Below, one piece after another: positions 8,475 through 16,350 of a stretch of 64,000 nt of DNA (positions within the stretch are counted from its first letter, which is position 1; every line of letters starts with the position of its first letter). The position numbers were made by a program, and so were the translations under genes. Origin of the DNA: Vibrio pomeroyi (GTDB taxonomy: Bacteria > Pseudomonadota > Gammaproteobacteria > Enterobacterales > Vibrionaceae). The notes under the pieces are model-generated. The model did not search any database. It was given only the letters and a program-made list of their open reading frames with translations, and was not told the DNA's origin. Where the stretch lies: the NCBI RefSeq assembly GCF_024347595.1, contig NZ_AP025507.1, positions 1,426,001 through 1,490,000 on the forward strand, written 5' to 3'.

Positions 8475-9215
8475 TTAATTCAACCACCCTGCTACCGTCT
8501 GTTCAGGTGCATACGAATTAGGTGCGGTTAACCATACCGCTACGGCATCGGGCGCAGCGACAAGAGGATCAAAATCCACATTGAATTGCCACTCAGATTC
8601 ACCACGTTGGTAACCATCGTAAACCACGACAAAATCGTGTTCGAGTTTCTTACCTCTGTTTTCGCCCGCTTTGACGCTGGTAACTTCGTTCATCGCTAAC
8701 AAGGCAATATGAGCCACATAATTACCTTTGCCTTCGTAATTCACGCTGAACGTGTCGCCTTTATGATTGACCGTCAGCTTGGGATTATTCTGTTGTGGAA
8801 GCGAAGGTAACGTTCTATCGAGCCAATTGAAATAACCGCGCCACTCTTTTCCATCAACAACAAAACCTGGAGTATAGACCCCGCTCGTTACACCATAAGC
8901 TTTATACAAACGTTGCTTCTGACTGAATGCTTTGCTTGCGAACTTATCCCCCCAGCCGAGGTAATCCCAGTAATCGACGTGATACGCGAGTGGGATGACT
9001 TGTGTCCAGAGTGCTGGGTCATCTTCAAAAGTACTGAGGTAGGCATCAGCAGGTGGACAACTCGAACAACCTTCAGAGGTGAACAGCTCGATAACCTGCG
9101 CAGGTTGCCCTTCGTTACTCCAGGTTTGTGCATTCGACACTGAAGAATAGAAGCCGATCGGTAAGGCAAATAAGCAGAGTTTGATCAATGATGTGTTGTG
9201 TTTGGCGTGTGACAT
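8475..9215 (-). CDS. DUF1223 domain secreted thioredoxin-fold protein
   Basis: A 246-residue exported protein: N-terminal signal peptide (LIKLCLFALPIGF, cleavage after about VSNA), then a thioredoxin-like domain that begins IELFTSEGCSSCPPAD. That CSSCPPAD block, followed by YHVDYWDYLGW, is diagnostic of DUF1223 (PF06764). The CxxC motif lies where thioredoxins have theirs, so a periplasmic redox role is plausible, but the function of the family is not established. The gene stands alone between a helicase and a small gene, with a bidirectional terminator 80 bases upstream that isolates it. Confidence 0.85.
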   Translation of the reverse strand: MSHAKHNTSLIKLCLFALPIGFYSSVSNAQTWSNEGQPAQVIELFTSEGCSSCPPADAYLSTFEDDPALWTQVIPLAYHVDYWDYLGWGDKFASKAFSQKQRLYKAYGVTSGVYTPGFVVDGKEWRGYFNWLDRTLPSLPQQNNPKLTVNHKGDTFSVNYEGKGNYVAHIALLAMNEVTSVKAGENRGKKLEHDFVVVYDGYQRGESEWQFNVDFDPLVAAPDAVAVWLTAPNSYAPEQTVAGWLN

Positions 9216-9295
9216 ACCGTGATCCTCATAGAAGCTACTTATCTATAGACCGCGGTACTTAACGTTTTCTTTCAAATACAAATTGTTTCAGATAC

Positions 9296-9326
9296 AAAAA
9301 CGCCAGCTAAGAAGCTGGCGTTTTTT
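9296..9326. terminator. Bidirectional intrinsic terminator
   Basis: Stem CGCCAGCT / AGCTGGCG with loop AAGA, preceded by A5 and followed by T6, so it works on both strands. It ends the DUF1127-like gene on the minus strand and shields the DUF1223 promoter. Confidence 0.88.
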
Positions 9327-9366
9327 AAATTCTGTCTTTCTTTTATTCTATGCGTTTACGCTGAGA

Positions 9367-9555
9367 TTAACGGTTGATACCGATATCGCGTTGCATGTGA
9401 CCAGATAGGTCGCTTGCGTAGTAACTACGTGGAGAGTTGTCTACGAAAAGAATATCGAAAATGTGTGCAATCAATCCTTTGAAGTTAACCGAGTAGGTCT
9501 TCTTATCCATAGAGTTAGGAACAGCGATAGTATTCATTTGTACTGCTTGAGCCAT
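9367..9555 (-). CDS. Small DUF1127-like protein
   Basis: A 62-residue protein from an ATG with a good ribosome site (GAGAGG, 6 bases upstream) and a strong terminator downstream, so it is a genuine short gene. The C-terminal segment YASDLSGHMQRDIGINR resembles the end of DUF1127 proteins (pattern dLs...l.DIGl.R). In other bacteria such short basic proteins bind RNA or affect phosphate and carbon metabolism. The N-terminal half (QMNTIAVPNS) has no recognisable motif. No operon partner. Family membership rests on the C-terminal pattern only. Confidence 0.65.
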   Translation of the reverse strand: MAQAVQMNTIAVPNSMDKKTYSVNFKGLIAHIFDILFVDNSPRSYYASDLSGHMQRDIGINR

Positions 9556-9772
9556 GATTGCCTCTCTATAAATTTGTTTGTGTGTTTCGTTCTGATGACA
9601 AGAATAATAGGTGATCTTTTGCAGGTTAAAAAATGACTAAAATTGGATATTCAGATTAGTTTTTCTAATAAAACAAACCATTAACAACACATCGAAATAC
9701 ATATGCATTATCAGTGATTTAAAATTCAATATAATGCTCAAATCATGCATTTAGTACAAATACCCCTCAAAC
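9556..9772. other. AT-rich upstream region, no gene seen
   Basis: Strongly AT-rich DNA between the small DUF1127-like gene and the terC terminator. It should hold the promoter of the small gene. I see no ORF with a ribosome site and no repeat. Confidence 0.5.
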
Positions 9773-9830
9773 AAAAGTGGTCGATGTCACAGAAATTTTA
9801 CATAAATAAATTTCCCGCTTCATCGACCAC
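9773..9830 (-). terminator. Nested stem-loop with T tail downstream of terC
   Basis: Outer 10-bp perfect stem GTGGTCGATG / CATCGACCAC (9777-9786 and 9821-9830) enclosing an inner stem GAAATTT / AAATTTC (9792-9798 and 9808-9814). On the minus strand the outer stem is followed by TTTTGTTT, so it fits an unusually large intrinsic terminator or 3' RNA element of the TerC transcript. A second hairpin (CTTATCGA / TCGATAAG, 9837-9856) lies between it and the stop codon. Confidence 0.6.
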
Positions 9831-9867
9831 CTATCTCTTATCGAGTTTTCGATAAGTTATATTTGTT

Positions 9868-10869
9868 TTAATTTACTTGTTCAATGTCTGGCTTCTTTGC
9901 ATAAATCGACGCTATAACCGCAATCGTCATCGTTGAAATCAGCACCGCTAAAGACCAGTAAGTTGGGATAGCCCATTCACTGTCGACCAGTAGCATTTTC
10001 ACACCAATGAAGACCATGATGAATGCCAGTGCCGGCTTCAAGTAGATGAACTTATCCATCATGCCTTGAAGTACAAAGTACAACGAACGCAGGCCAAGTA
10101 ACGCAAACACGTTAGCAGCAAGTACCAAGAACGGTTCTTGTGTTACCGCGAAGATTGCAGGGATAGAGTCCAGTGCAAACATCACGTCCATGACTGCGAT
10201 AGCACCAATCACCAACATCATTGGTGTTAGTACCCATTTGGTACCCTGCTTAATCATTAGCGCTGGGCCATGGAAGTCTTCTGTTACCGGCATGATTTTA
10301 CGAAGTAGCTTTTCAGGCAGTGTATTCACACTCTCTTCTTCGCCCTTGTCTAACGCCAGTTTAATACCAGTACCAATCAAGAACGCAGCAAACACGTAAA
10401 GTACCCAGTGGTATTCCGCCAATAGTTGCGCGCCTAGTGCGATCATAATTGCACGAAGCACCAATGCGCCAATTACGCCCCAAAGAAGCGCACGTGGTCT
10501 TAGATGCTCAGGAACTTGGTATTGAGCGAAGATCATCGCGAATACAAACAGGTTGTCTACGCTCAATGACTTCTCTAGCAAGTAACCGGTAATAAATGAC
10601 ACTGTTGCTTTTTGCGCTGTGTAGTCGCTATTGGGCGCATAAATGTCCCAAAATAGGTAGATAGAACCTGCAAACAAAAACGCAAGTACAAACCAGAAAA
10701 CACTCCAGATTGCCGCTTTCTTGATAGTGACGTTGCCACCACGAGTCTGATAGATATCAATAGAGACAAGAATCACCGTCAGCAGGAAAAAGCCCGCATA
10801 AGTCGTCATGATCGGCGATGAAAAAAAGGATTCACTATTTGTAGATAATAGAGATTGAGTTGAGTTCAT
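9868..10869 (-). CDS. alx: TerC family membrane protein (Alx-like), manganese-linked
   Basis: A 333-residue integral membrane protein, start ATG at 10869 behind an excellent GGAGG 5 bases upstream; the longer frame to 10914 runs through the leader hairpin. About nine hydrophobic segments are visible. Motifs shared with TerC/Alx proteins include LEKSLSVDNLFVF (about residues 85-98) and MFALDSIPAIFAVT (about residues 225-240), whose Asp residues are thought to form the metal path. Alx-type proteins are linked to Mn2+ homeostasis and alkaline pH, and are controlled by yybP-ykoY riboswitches; such an element sits directly upstream here, which supports the name. Tellurite resistance is the older family label. 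Single gene with its own 3' stem-loop. Confidence 0.85.
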   Translation of the reverse strand: MNSTQSLLSTNSESFFSSPIMTTYAGFFLLTVILVSIDIYQTRGGNVTIKKAAIWSVFWFVLAFLFAGSIYLFWDIYAPNSDYTAQKATVSFITGYLLEKSLSVDNLFVFAMIFAQYQVPEHLRPRALLWGVIGALVLRAIMIALGAQLLAEYHWVLYVFAAFLIGTGIKLALDKGEEESVNTLPEKLLRKIMPVTEDFHGPALMIKQGTKWVLTPMMLVIGAIAVMDVMFALDSIPAIFAVTQEPFLVLAANVFALLGLRSLYFVLQGMMDKFIYLKPALAFIMVFIGVKMLLVDSEWAIPTYWSLAVLISTMTIAVIASIYAKKPDIEQVN

Positions 10870-10875
10870 TATTCC

Positions 10876-10910
10876 TCCGGGCGGAAGAACTGTACAAAGA
10901 CCTTCCGCAA
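10876..10910 (-). promoter_or_regulatory. Ribosome-site-proximal hairpin in the alx leader
   Basis: On the minus strand GCGGAAG and CTTCCGC pair (7 bp) across a 14-nt loop, ending just before the CCGGAGGAA ribosome binding site of alx. It is a good candidate for the expression platform of the upstream aptamer, acting on translation initiation. Confidence 0.55.
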
Positions 10911-10944
10911 ACAAAGCATATCAAGCTCCATTACGGATCTTGAC

Positions 10945-11066
10945 TGTGATTGCGTTGGTCTCGTTGAAGTGAAATATGGGATTTCACCTTTACATACCGG
11001 ATAGACACTTGGCCTAACGAGATGACGATATGTAAACTTGCGCTAACTACTCCCCAAACGCGTGGA
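10945..11066 (-). ncRNA. yybP-ykoY manganese riboswitch
   Basis: The leader of the TerC/Alx gene carries both hallmark segments of the yybP-ykoY aptamer on the minus strand: GGGGAGTAG (plus-strand 11047-11055) and AACGAGACC (plus-strand 10957-10965). The flanks GCGTTTGG and CCAACGC pair as stem P1, closing a multi-stem aptamer of about 110 nt; the segment between contains further helices and CGTCATCTCGTT, similar to known members. Known aptamers of this class bind Mn2+ and control Mn exporters and TerC proteins. A hairpin next to the ribosome site lies about 40 bases downstream. The identification is by motif reading, not by a covariance search. Confidence 0.85.
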
Positions 11067-11112
11067 TAATATTCCCCTAACTTTGTTTCGTCTAGATAAA
11101 TTTGCAGAAATA

Positions 11113-11138
11113 AATAAAAAAGGAGCAAAACGCTCCTT
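11113..11138 (-). terminator. Intrinsic terminator upstream of the riboswitch
   Basis: Stem AAGGAGC / GCTCCTT with a 5-nt loop; the minus strand continues with TTTTTATTTATTT. It ends the transcript of the 31-codon smORF before the riboswitch promoter. Confidence 0.85.
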
Positions 11139-11272
11139 ATTTATTTCTATCGGCTTGTCAAAACGACACTCGTATTGATTCCAAGAATACGATGAACAGG
11201 TTTTGCCCTATTCCCGTTATTCAATCAAACTACTCACGAGCATCTCAAACCGCATGTGTTATAAACCTACAG

Positions 11273-11368
11273 TTATAAACCTGCTGTTGGTACTAAGTAC
11301 ACTAATGCAGACCAAACAGACACCCAACCAACAACGGCAGCCGCGTCTAACCAATCTTTCCTATCCAT
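11273..11368 (-). CDS. Predicted 31-residue single-pass membrane protein (smORF)
   Basis: ATG at 11368 with GGAGG 8 bases upstream opens a 31-codon frame that starts MDRKDWLDAAAVVGW and ends LVPTAGL before TAA. A charged N-terminus (D, R, K, D, D) precedes about 20 hydrophobic residues, the usual make-up of a small inner-membrane protein. A strong minus-strand terminator follows at 11113-11138, so the short gene has its own ending. It lies 101 bases after the 5'-nucleotidase gene on the same strand and ahead of the manganese riboswitch. I do not recognise the family. A chance ORF is possible, but the ribosome site, hydrophobic pattern and terminator together argue for a gene. Confidence 0.65.
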   Translation of the reverse strand: MDRKDWLDAAAVVGWVSVWSALVYLVPTAGL

Positions 11369-11469
11369 GCTTTGCCTCCACAGGAAGTTACCCGGGAAAT
11401 AAAGCATAAACAGTGCCAATTTTATAAATCACTCAAGATAATGATACTAAGCGCAAATATTAGACGTTG

Positions 11470-13209
11470 TTACCTAAAACATTCCATGCAATTCAACGGT
11501 TCGTTGTGTTGAAGTGACTCAGGGTGATCTTGTAAAAAGGCAATGAAACAGTCTGCCATTGAGTCGGTTGTGACTATGCCATCTCCTATCATATCCAAGA
11601 CTGCGTTATAACCTTCTTTCCCTTTCATGGTATAGGCTGATGATGCGCCGCGATAAACACGTTCTCGCGAAACTGCCTGCCAACCACCCTCTTCAGAGTG
11701 GATTTCAAGGTGATGAATTCTGTGCCCTAAAGGTGCTTCTTTGTGGTAACAGAACCTTAAGTTGTGTGTGTAAGGGAAGCTACCCGACCCTGTACCAACC
11801 ACACCATTATCCAATGCGTTATTGATAGCACCTTCCAACATGCCTGCGATCGTTTCACCTCTGACTTCATAAACACCAATAGGTACGGCAAACGGTAGTA
11901 GTTTTCCGGCAATATCGGCAACCGAAACATCACCGCTATTCAGTGAATTTCTTACACCGCCAGAATTGTGGATAGCAAAGTCTACCTGATGGCCTTTCTT
12001 GTTCATCAAGTAATGGAATGACTGAGCCACCAATGGCGCAAGTTGACTTGGCCCTTGTTCATCAGGGATACGTACATGACGAAGTTTACTGTCAGCATGA
12101 GCGATGACTTGCTGCTGAAGCTTACGAACTCTAGGCTGATACTTATCCGTCAAAATACTCTGTAGTTCAGGATCTTTCTTACACACTGCGATGTTCTGGT
12201 GATTGTTCAAAAACTCACACGCCATCTCATGTGCGTCGCCTTGGCCGACTTCACTCAGTTTCGCGTCTATAAAGAGTCGACGACCTAATAACAGTTCGTT
12301 CTTACCATTAAAGTGCGTCACTTTACCTTGAGCATCGAACTCGATTTCACAGTGGCCTAGGCTCATTGCGTGGAAACCTGCTTGCACAACATAGGTGTCG
12401 CCAATTTTTACACCGTAGTCATCATCTTTCACTAAGCCGATATCCGAGAAGTCACCTTGCAAGCGGTGACTGTGGCCACCAACAATCACACCGATGCCTT
12501 GCACATTCGCCGCTAGCTCTAAATCAGCTTCATAACCAAGGTGACTAAGCAGCACTATCTTGTTAATACCAGCCTGGTGAATTTGTTCTATCGTTGCTTT
12601 TGCCGTTTCTAAGGCGTTTTCAAACGGTGTATCAATATCTGGGTTAGCAATACCTGCCATCTTGTCGATGCTTAAGCCGAAGATCGCAACTTTCTCTCCA
12701 TCAAACTCTTTAGTTATAAAAGAAGCACTTCGTGTTTCCGTCAGGTAAGGCTTAACAATCTTGTTGTCCGCTAAGGTATGAGTTTTATTGATATCCTCAT
12801 TCGATAGATTCCAGTTACCGGCCAACAGTGGGAATTTGATTCTTTTCGCGAAAATCGCCACAGGTTCATTACCCATGTCTAATTCATGATTACCAAGCGT
12901 CATGGCATCAATATTGAGCGCATTCAACAGATCGGCGTTGGCTTTCCCCTTGAACAGAGAAAAGTACAAGGTGCCTTGAAAGCAGTCCCCAGCATGCAGG
13001 AACAGGGTTCCAACCTTTTGTCGCTGGGCATCTTGTTCTATCTGTTTAAAGCGCGTTGAAATTCGAGCAAAGCCACCAGCACTGACATAAGGTTCAATGA
13101 TGTGGTTGTTCATTTTAAGTGATAGCTGTAATGAGGTTGGTTCGAAGTATGAGTGGGTGTCGTTGATGTGTGCCAACACTATTTTTGTCGGCTTATTCTT
13201 TTTAGTCAT
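11470..13209 (-). CDS. Bifunctional metallophosphatase/5'-nucleotidase, no signal peptide
   Basis: A 579-residue two-domain enzyme of the UshA/5'-nucleotidase family. The N-terminal calcineurin-like domain (about residues 9-250) has the metal ligands in HINDTHSY, HAGDCFQG, GNHELDMG, LSHLG and GGHSHRL. The C-terminal 5_nucleotid_C domain (about residues 370-540) has HNSGGVRNSLNSGDVS and a late substrate-binding region. Family members remove phosphate from nucleoside monophosphates or split UDP-sugars. Unlike UshA, the protein begins MTKKNKPTKIVLAHIND with no signal peptide, so it is predicted cytosolic. Neighbours are the 31-codon smORF downstream and ybjD divergent upstream. Confidence 0.87.
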   Translation of the reverse strand: MTKKNKPTKIVLAHINDTHSYFEPTSLQLSLKMNNHIIEPYVSAGGFARISTRFKQIEQDAQRQKVGTLFLHAGDCFQGTLYFSLFKGKANADLLNALNIDAMTLGNHELDMGNEPVAIFAKRIKFPLLAGNWNLSNEDINKTHTLADNKIVKPYLTETRSASFITKEFDGEKVAIFGLSIDKMAGIANPDIDTPFENALETAKATIEQIHQAGINKIVLLSHLGYEADLELAANVQGIGVIVGGHSHRLQGDFSDIGLVKDDDYGVKIGDTYVVQAGFHAMSLGHCEIEFDAQGKVTHFNGKNELLLGRRLFIDAKLSEVGQGDAHEMACEFLNNHQNIAVCKKDPELQSILTDKYQPRVRKLQQQVIAHADSKLRHVRIPDEQGPSQLAPLVAQSFHYLMNKKGHQVDFAIHNSGGVRNSLNSGDVSVADIAGKLLPFAVPIGVYEVRGETIAGMLEGAINNALDNGVVGTGSGSFPYTHNLRFCYHKEAPLGHRIHHLEIHSEEGGWQAVSRERVYRGASSAYTMKGKEGYNAVLDMIGDGIVTTDSMADCFIAFLQDHPESLQHNEPLNCMECFR

Positions 13210-13447
13210 ATTTTCTTCTCTCTTTGTCCCTTCATACTAGGTCGAGAATCATGACAGAATCGTGAATTTTATGAAACTGCACTGCAAAAAAATACTCGAG
13301 ATAGATCAAAAATCTCATTTTGCGCCGTATAAATAATCAATGGGTTTTGTGACCGAAGAGCATACCGAATTGGTGATTTTCGATTATGATTAAAGATATC
13401 TGTTAGCTTTCAAACAATTAGCAGAGCCTTCCGTTAGGAGTAAGCCT

Positions 13448-15193
13448 ATGCAATTAGAAAGAATCGAGATTTCTGGCTTTCGAGGTATCAAGCGCATGTC
13501 ACTCGCGTTTGACGAGCTAACCACGCTTATTGGTGAAAATACTTGGGGTAAGTCTTCATTATTGGATGCCCTTTCCGTCGTTCTTCCTTCAGACGGTGTG
13601 CCATATCACTTTGAAATGACCGATTTTCATGTCGATTACTCTGTTTCACACCCACAATCTCAACATCTTCAAATTGTTCTCGCATTAAAGGCCAACGACA
13701 AGAGCGAACTCAACGCAGGTCGTTATCGTAAACTCAAACCGATTTGGGTTCAGGATGAGTTCGGTGTCTATCGTATTTATTACCGAATCAGCGCCACGTT
13801 AGAACAGTACGAAACTACCACTCACTACGCATTTTTAGGTTTGGACGGTAACCCACTCAAGCTTCACCATTCTGAAAAGCTCGCTCAAGAATTAATGACC
13901 TTGCACCCTGTGATTCGCTTACGAGATGCAAGGCACTTCGATCGTCCATTCAATGGCAAGTCACTTAACCACAATGGCCACATCCATGGCAATGCGAACG
14001 GCAATGGAGCTAACGGTAACGGTGGTAATAATGGCAACGGCAATGGACATGCTTCTAATGGAAATGGGAATGGAAACGCTCGTCAGGCTCGAATAGAAAA
14101 ACGCATTGATAACACCTGCCGACGTTTAATGGCGATTCCAGGCCACGTAAACAAAGGCGAGATGCGCAGCAGTTTAGAATCGATGCAAAGCCTGATTGAA
14201 CACTACTTTTCTTTCAAGAGTAACTCTCGACGTAATCCTAGAAAACAGCGCGATGGCTTACTCTATTCTGCAGGTGCTAATGATCAGAGCATTCATCAGC
14301 TTGTCGAAGAGACTAAGAACAAACAAACTCGCTTATTATTCATGGGGTTACTGAACGCGTATCTACAGGCTAAAGGGCCAAATGACTTAAGACGATGCGC
14401 GCGCCCTCTTTTGATCCTTGAAGATCCCGAAGGTCGATTGCATCCAACCCACTTGGCAAGGGCTTGGAGTTTGATGCAAAAACTGCCAATGCAGAAGATC
14501 CTCACCACCAACAGTGGCGATCTACTCGCAGCTGTACCTCTTCAATCGATTCGTCGATTGGTACGTCAGTCCGACAAAACCATCGCTAATCAACTCAACA
14601 TGAACCACTTCAGTAAAGATGAGCTAAGGCGAATTGGTTTCCATATTCGCTTTCACCGTTCAGGTGCACTGTTTGCGCGTTGCTGGCTATTAGTAGAGGG
14701 CGAAACCGAAGTATGGCTGTTTAATGAGTTAGCCAACCAATGTGGTTACAACCTTGCTGCTGAAGGTGTGCAGATTATCGAATTCGCTCAATCAGGCCTC
14801 AAAGCATTGATTAAGGTCGCGCAAGAATTTGGCATCGATTGGCATGTGGTGACTGACGGCGATGCAGCAGGTAAAAAATACGCAGCAACCGTGCTATCAA
14901 AACTTGGTAATGACCAAGAACGTCATCGCTTAACTGAGTTGCCTGACAAAGACATCGAACATTACTTATACATGAATGGATTCGAGAACTTTTTCCGTGA
15001 CATGGTTAAGATCCCTTACGACCACCCTATTCCTCCTAAGAAAGTCGTCGCTAAAGTATTGAAGAAACATGCAAAACCAGACCTTGCATTAGCTATCGTC
15101 TCGCATTGTGAAAACCAAGGGCAAGAATGCATTCCATTGTTGTTAAGGTGGACGCTAAAACGTGTTATCACCATGGCAAACGGGAATACCTAA
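13448..15193 (+). CDS. ybjD: OLD-family ATP-dependent endonuclease, YbjD-like
   Basis: 581 residues, ATG with AGGAG upstream. An SMC/RecF-type ATPase head opens the protein (IEISGFRGIKRMSL, Walker A GENTWGKSS about residues 29-37), with signature and Walker B-like elements near residues 315-325 (LLILEDPEGRLHPTHLA). A C-terminal TOPRIM domain has LVEGETEVWL (about residue 415) and VTDGDAAGKK (about residue 474). This matches the DUF2813/YbjD branch of OLD nucleases, ATPase-nucleases linked to DNA processing and, in other branches, phage defence. Oddity: about residues 174-212 are an Asn/Gly repeat (NGNG, GGNNGNG, SNGNGNGN) inserted between the conserved blocks, probably a flexible linker. Single gene. 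Confidence 0.85.
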   Translation: MQLERIEISGFRGIKRMSLAFDELTTLIGENTWGKSSLLDALSVVLPSDGVPYHFEMTDFHVDYSVSHPQSQHLQIVLALKANDKSELNAGRYRKLKPIWVQDEFGVYRIYYRISATLEQYETTTHYAFLGLDGNPLKLHHSEKLAQELMTLHPVIRLRDARHFDRPFNGKSLNHNGHIHGNANGNGANGNGGNNGNGNGHASNGNGNGNARQARIEKRIDNTCRRLMAIPGHVNKGEMRSSLESMQSLIEHYFSFKSNSRRNPRKQRDGLLYSAGANDQSIHQLVEETKNKQTRLLFMGLLNAYLQAKGPNDLRRCARPLLILEDPEGRLHPTHLARAWSLMQKLPMQKILTTNSGDLLAAVPLQSIRRLVRQSDKTIANQLNMNHFSKDELRRIGFHIRFHRSGALFARCWLLVEGETEVWLFNELANQCGYNLAAEGVQIIEFAQSGLKALIKVAQEFGIDWHVVTDGDAAGKKYAATVLSKLGNDQERHRLTELPDKDIEHYLYMNGFENFFRDMVKIPYDHPIPPKKVVAKVLKKHAKPDLALAIVSHCENQGQECIPLLLRWTLKRVITMANGNT

Positions 15194-15268
15194 GCCTTTA
15201 GCTTTTCTGATAGACGGTATAAGTTCTTCTGTAGATAAGAGCATCGTATTTTTAGAGTAACCAAAACC

Positions 15269-15295
15269 AAAAAAGGCACACCAAATGGTGTGCCT
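15269..15295 (-). terminator. Intrinsic terminator of the DUF1097 gene
   Basis: Stem AGGCACACC / GGTGTGCCT with a 4-nt loop, followed on the minus strand by six T. On the plus strand there is no T run, so it mainly serves the minus-strand gene. Confidence 0.85.
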
Positions 15296-15373
15296 GTATA
15301 AATCGATATACAAATTAATTGGGGGTTATCTTGCAAGAGTTCACAGTGACTAAACTAGGACCAGCTTATCGAA

Positions 15374-15868
15374 TTAAGCCTTTGCTTGTTTAGCGTGTTG
15401 TTCAACAACTTCCGAAGATTGGGTCGATTTCTCGTGAAGCCATAACCCCGTTGCTTTCATTAAGTATCCAAATACACCACCAAGCAGTAAAGATGGCACT
15501 ACAAGTTGCCAATCGCCACCTGCGGCAAACGTTGCACAGCAACCAATGAAGGTTCCTGGGATATAACCTAGCCACGCTTGTTTTGCTTGAATACACATAA
15601 AGAAAGCGACAATAGCAGTAATCACATAGCCTAAAATCTCTAACCCTGCGAAGGTTGAGCTTTCGATAATCACCATTGCCCAGAATACGCCTGTCATGTT
15701 GGTTAGTAAGCTACCTGCCAATCCTTTTACGCCGCCTGTTGGCGAAGCAAAGTAACTGGTGCAACCTAAGAAACCTGCCCATGACAATAAGCCGAAAGAG
15801 ATAGCTATCCATCCCCAAAGACCTGACAAAATACCTGTTGTTAATGAAATCGCGACTAATGTACTCAT
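15374..15868 (-). CDS. DUF1097 family inner membrane protein
   Basis: A 164-residue protein made almost entirely of hydrophobic segments (five to six), starting STLVAISLTTGILSGLWGW and ending in a short charged tail (HEKSTQSSEVVEQHAKQAK). The glycine-rich membrane segments and the W-G-W/F-A-S-P-T-GG pattern fit DUF1097, the family of E. coli YcdZ. No function is established for the family. Single gene, with its own terminator; the long region upstream contains a repeat element. Confidence 0.78.
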   Translation of the reverse strand: MSTLVAISLTTGILSGLWGWIAISFGLLSWAGFLGCTSYFASPTGGVKGLAGSLLTNMTGVFWAMVIIESSTFAGLEILGYVITAIVAFFMCIQAKQAWLGYIPGTFIGCCATFAAGGDWQLVVPSLLLGGVFGYLMKATGLWLHEKSTQSSEVVEQHAKQAKA

Positions 15869-16052
15869 ACTATTTCTAAAGCCTAATTACGTAATTGAAC
15901 GCAACCGGATTTAGCCTCACTTAAAATCAAGTAAGCATACTATGGTAAGAACGCCTTCTTTTAGCCGATCGTGATCACATTAATAATGTACGCAAATGTG
16001 CATTTATCACTAGATAGAGACCGGAATCGCTTATTCAACACATTTAGTTATA

Positions 16053-16330
16053 AGGGCTGTTAACCTTTCGAGCTTGATTTTGCAGCCTTTGTGGGAAATT
16101 TATACAAGACAGGGGCTTTGACGTGTAGCTAGCCTACATGAAAAGGCGATAACGCAGTAGAAATGAACCACAAGGGCTGCCCGAAGGGTTCGAGCTAGGC
16201 GCCCCCGCAAAAATCGCTTTATACTTTGTTGAAGAATATTTGCTTAGAATGACTAGGCTACATACTCTTCGCCGCGTCTAAAACGATTTTACCTCGAACA
16301 AAACTTAACCACGAAAGGTCAACAGCCCCT
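16053..16330. mobile_element. MITE-like non-coding element with terminal inverted repeats
   Basis: The 480-base gap between the DUF1097 and LysR genes is largely filled by a 278-base non-coding segment with inverted ends: AGGGCTGTTAACCTTTCG at 16053-16070, and at 16312-16330 the inverse of AGGGGCTGTTGACCTTTCG. The two match with one extra G and one mismatch. Inside, two diverged direct copies of CTAG-[CG]-CTACAT followed by a CG-rich stretch occur (about 16130 and 16252), and a GGGCTGCCCGAAGGGTTCG hairpin segment lies between them. No ORF is present. Size, ends and lack of coding fit a MITE or another genome-wide intergenic repeat. No target duplication is clear. Classification is inferred from structure only. 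Confidence 0.6.
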
Positions 16331-16350
16331 AGCCTTTTATCAAATTACCG

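Noticed and set aside
10870..10914. 15-codon N-terminal extension of the TerC protein
   Set aside because: It is read through the leader hairpin and ribosome site; the ATG at 10869 has GGAGG right before it.
10931..11128. 65-codon frame on minus across the riboswitch
   Set aside because: It lies within the yybP-ykoY aptamer and has no ribosome site; the RNA structure explains the conservation.
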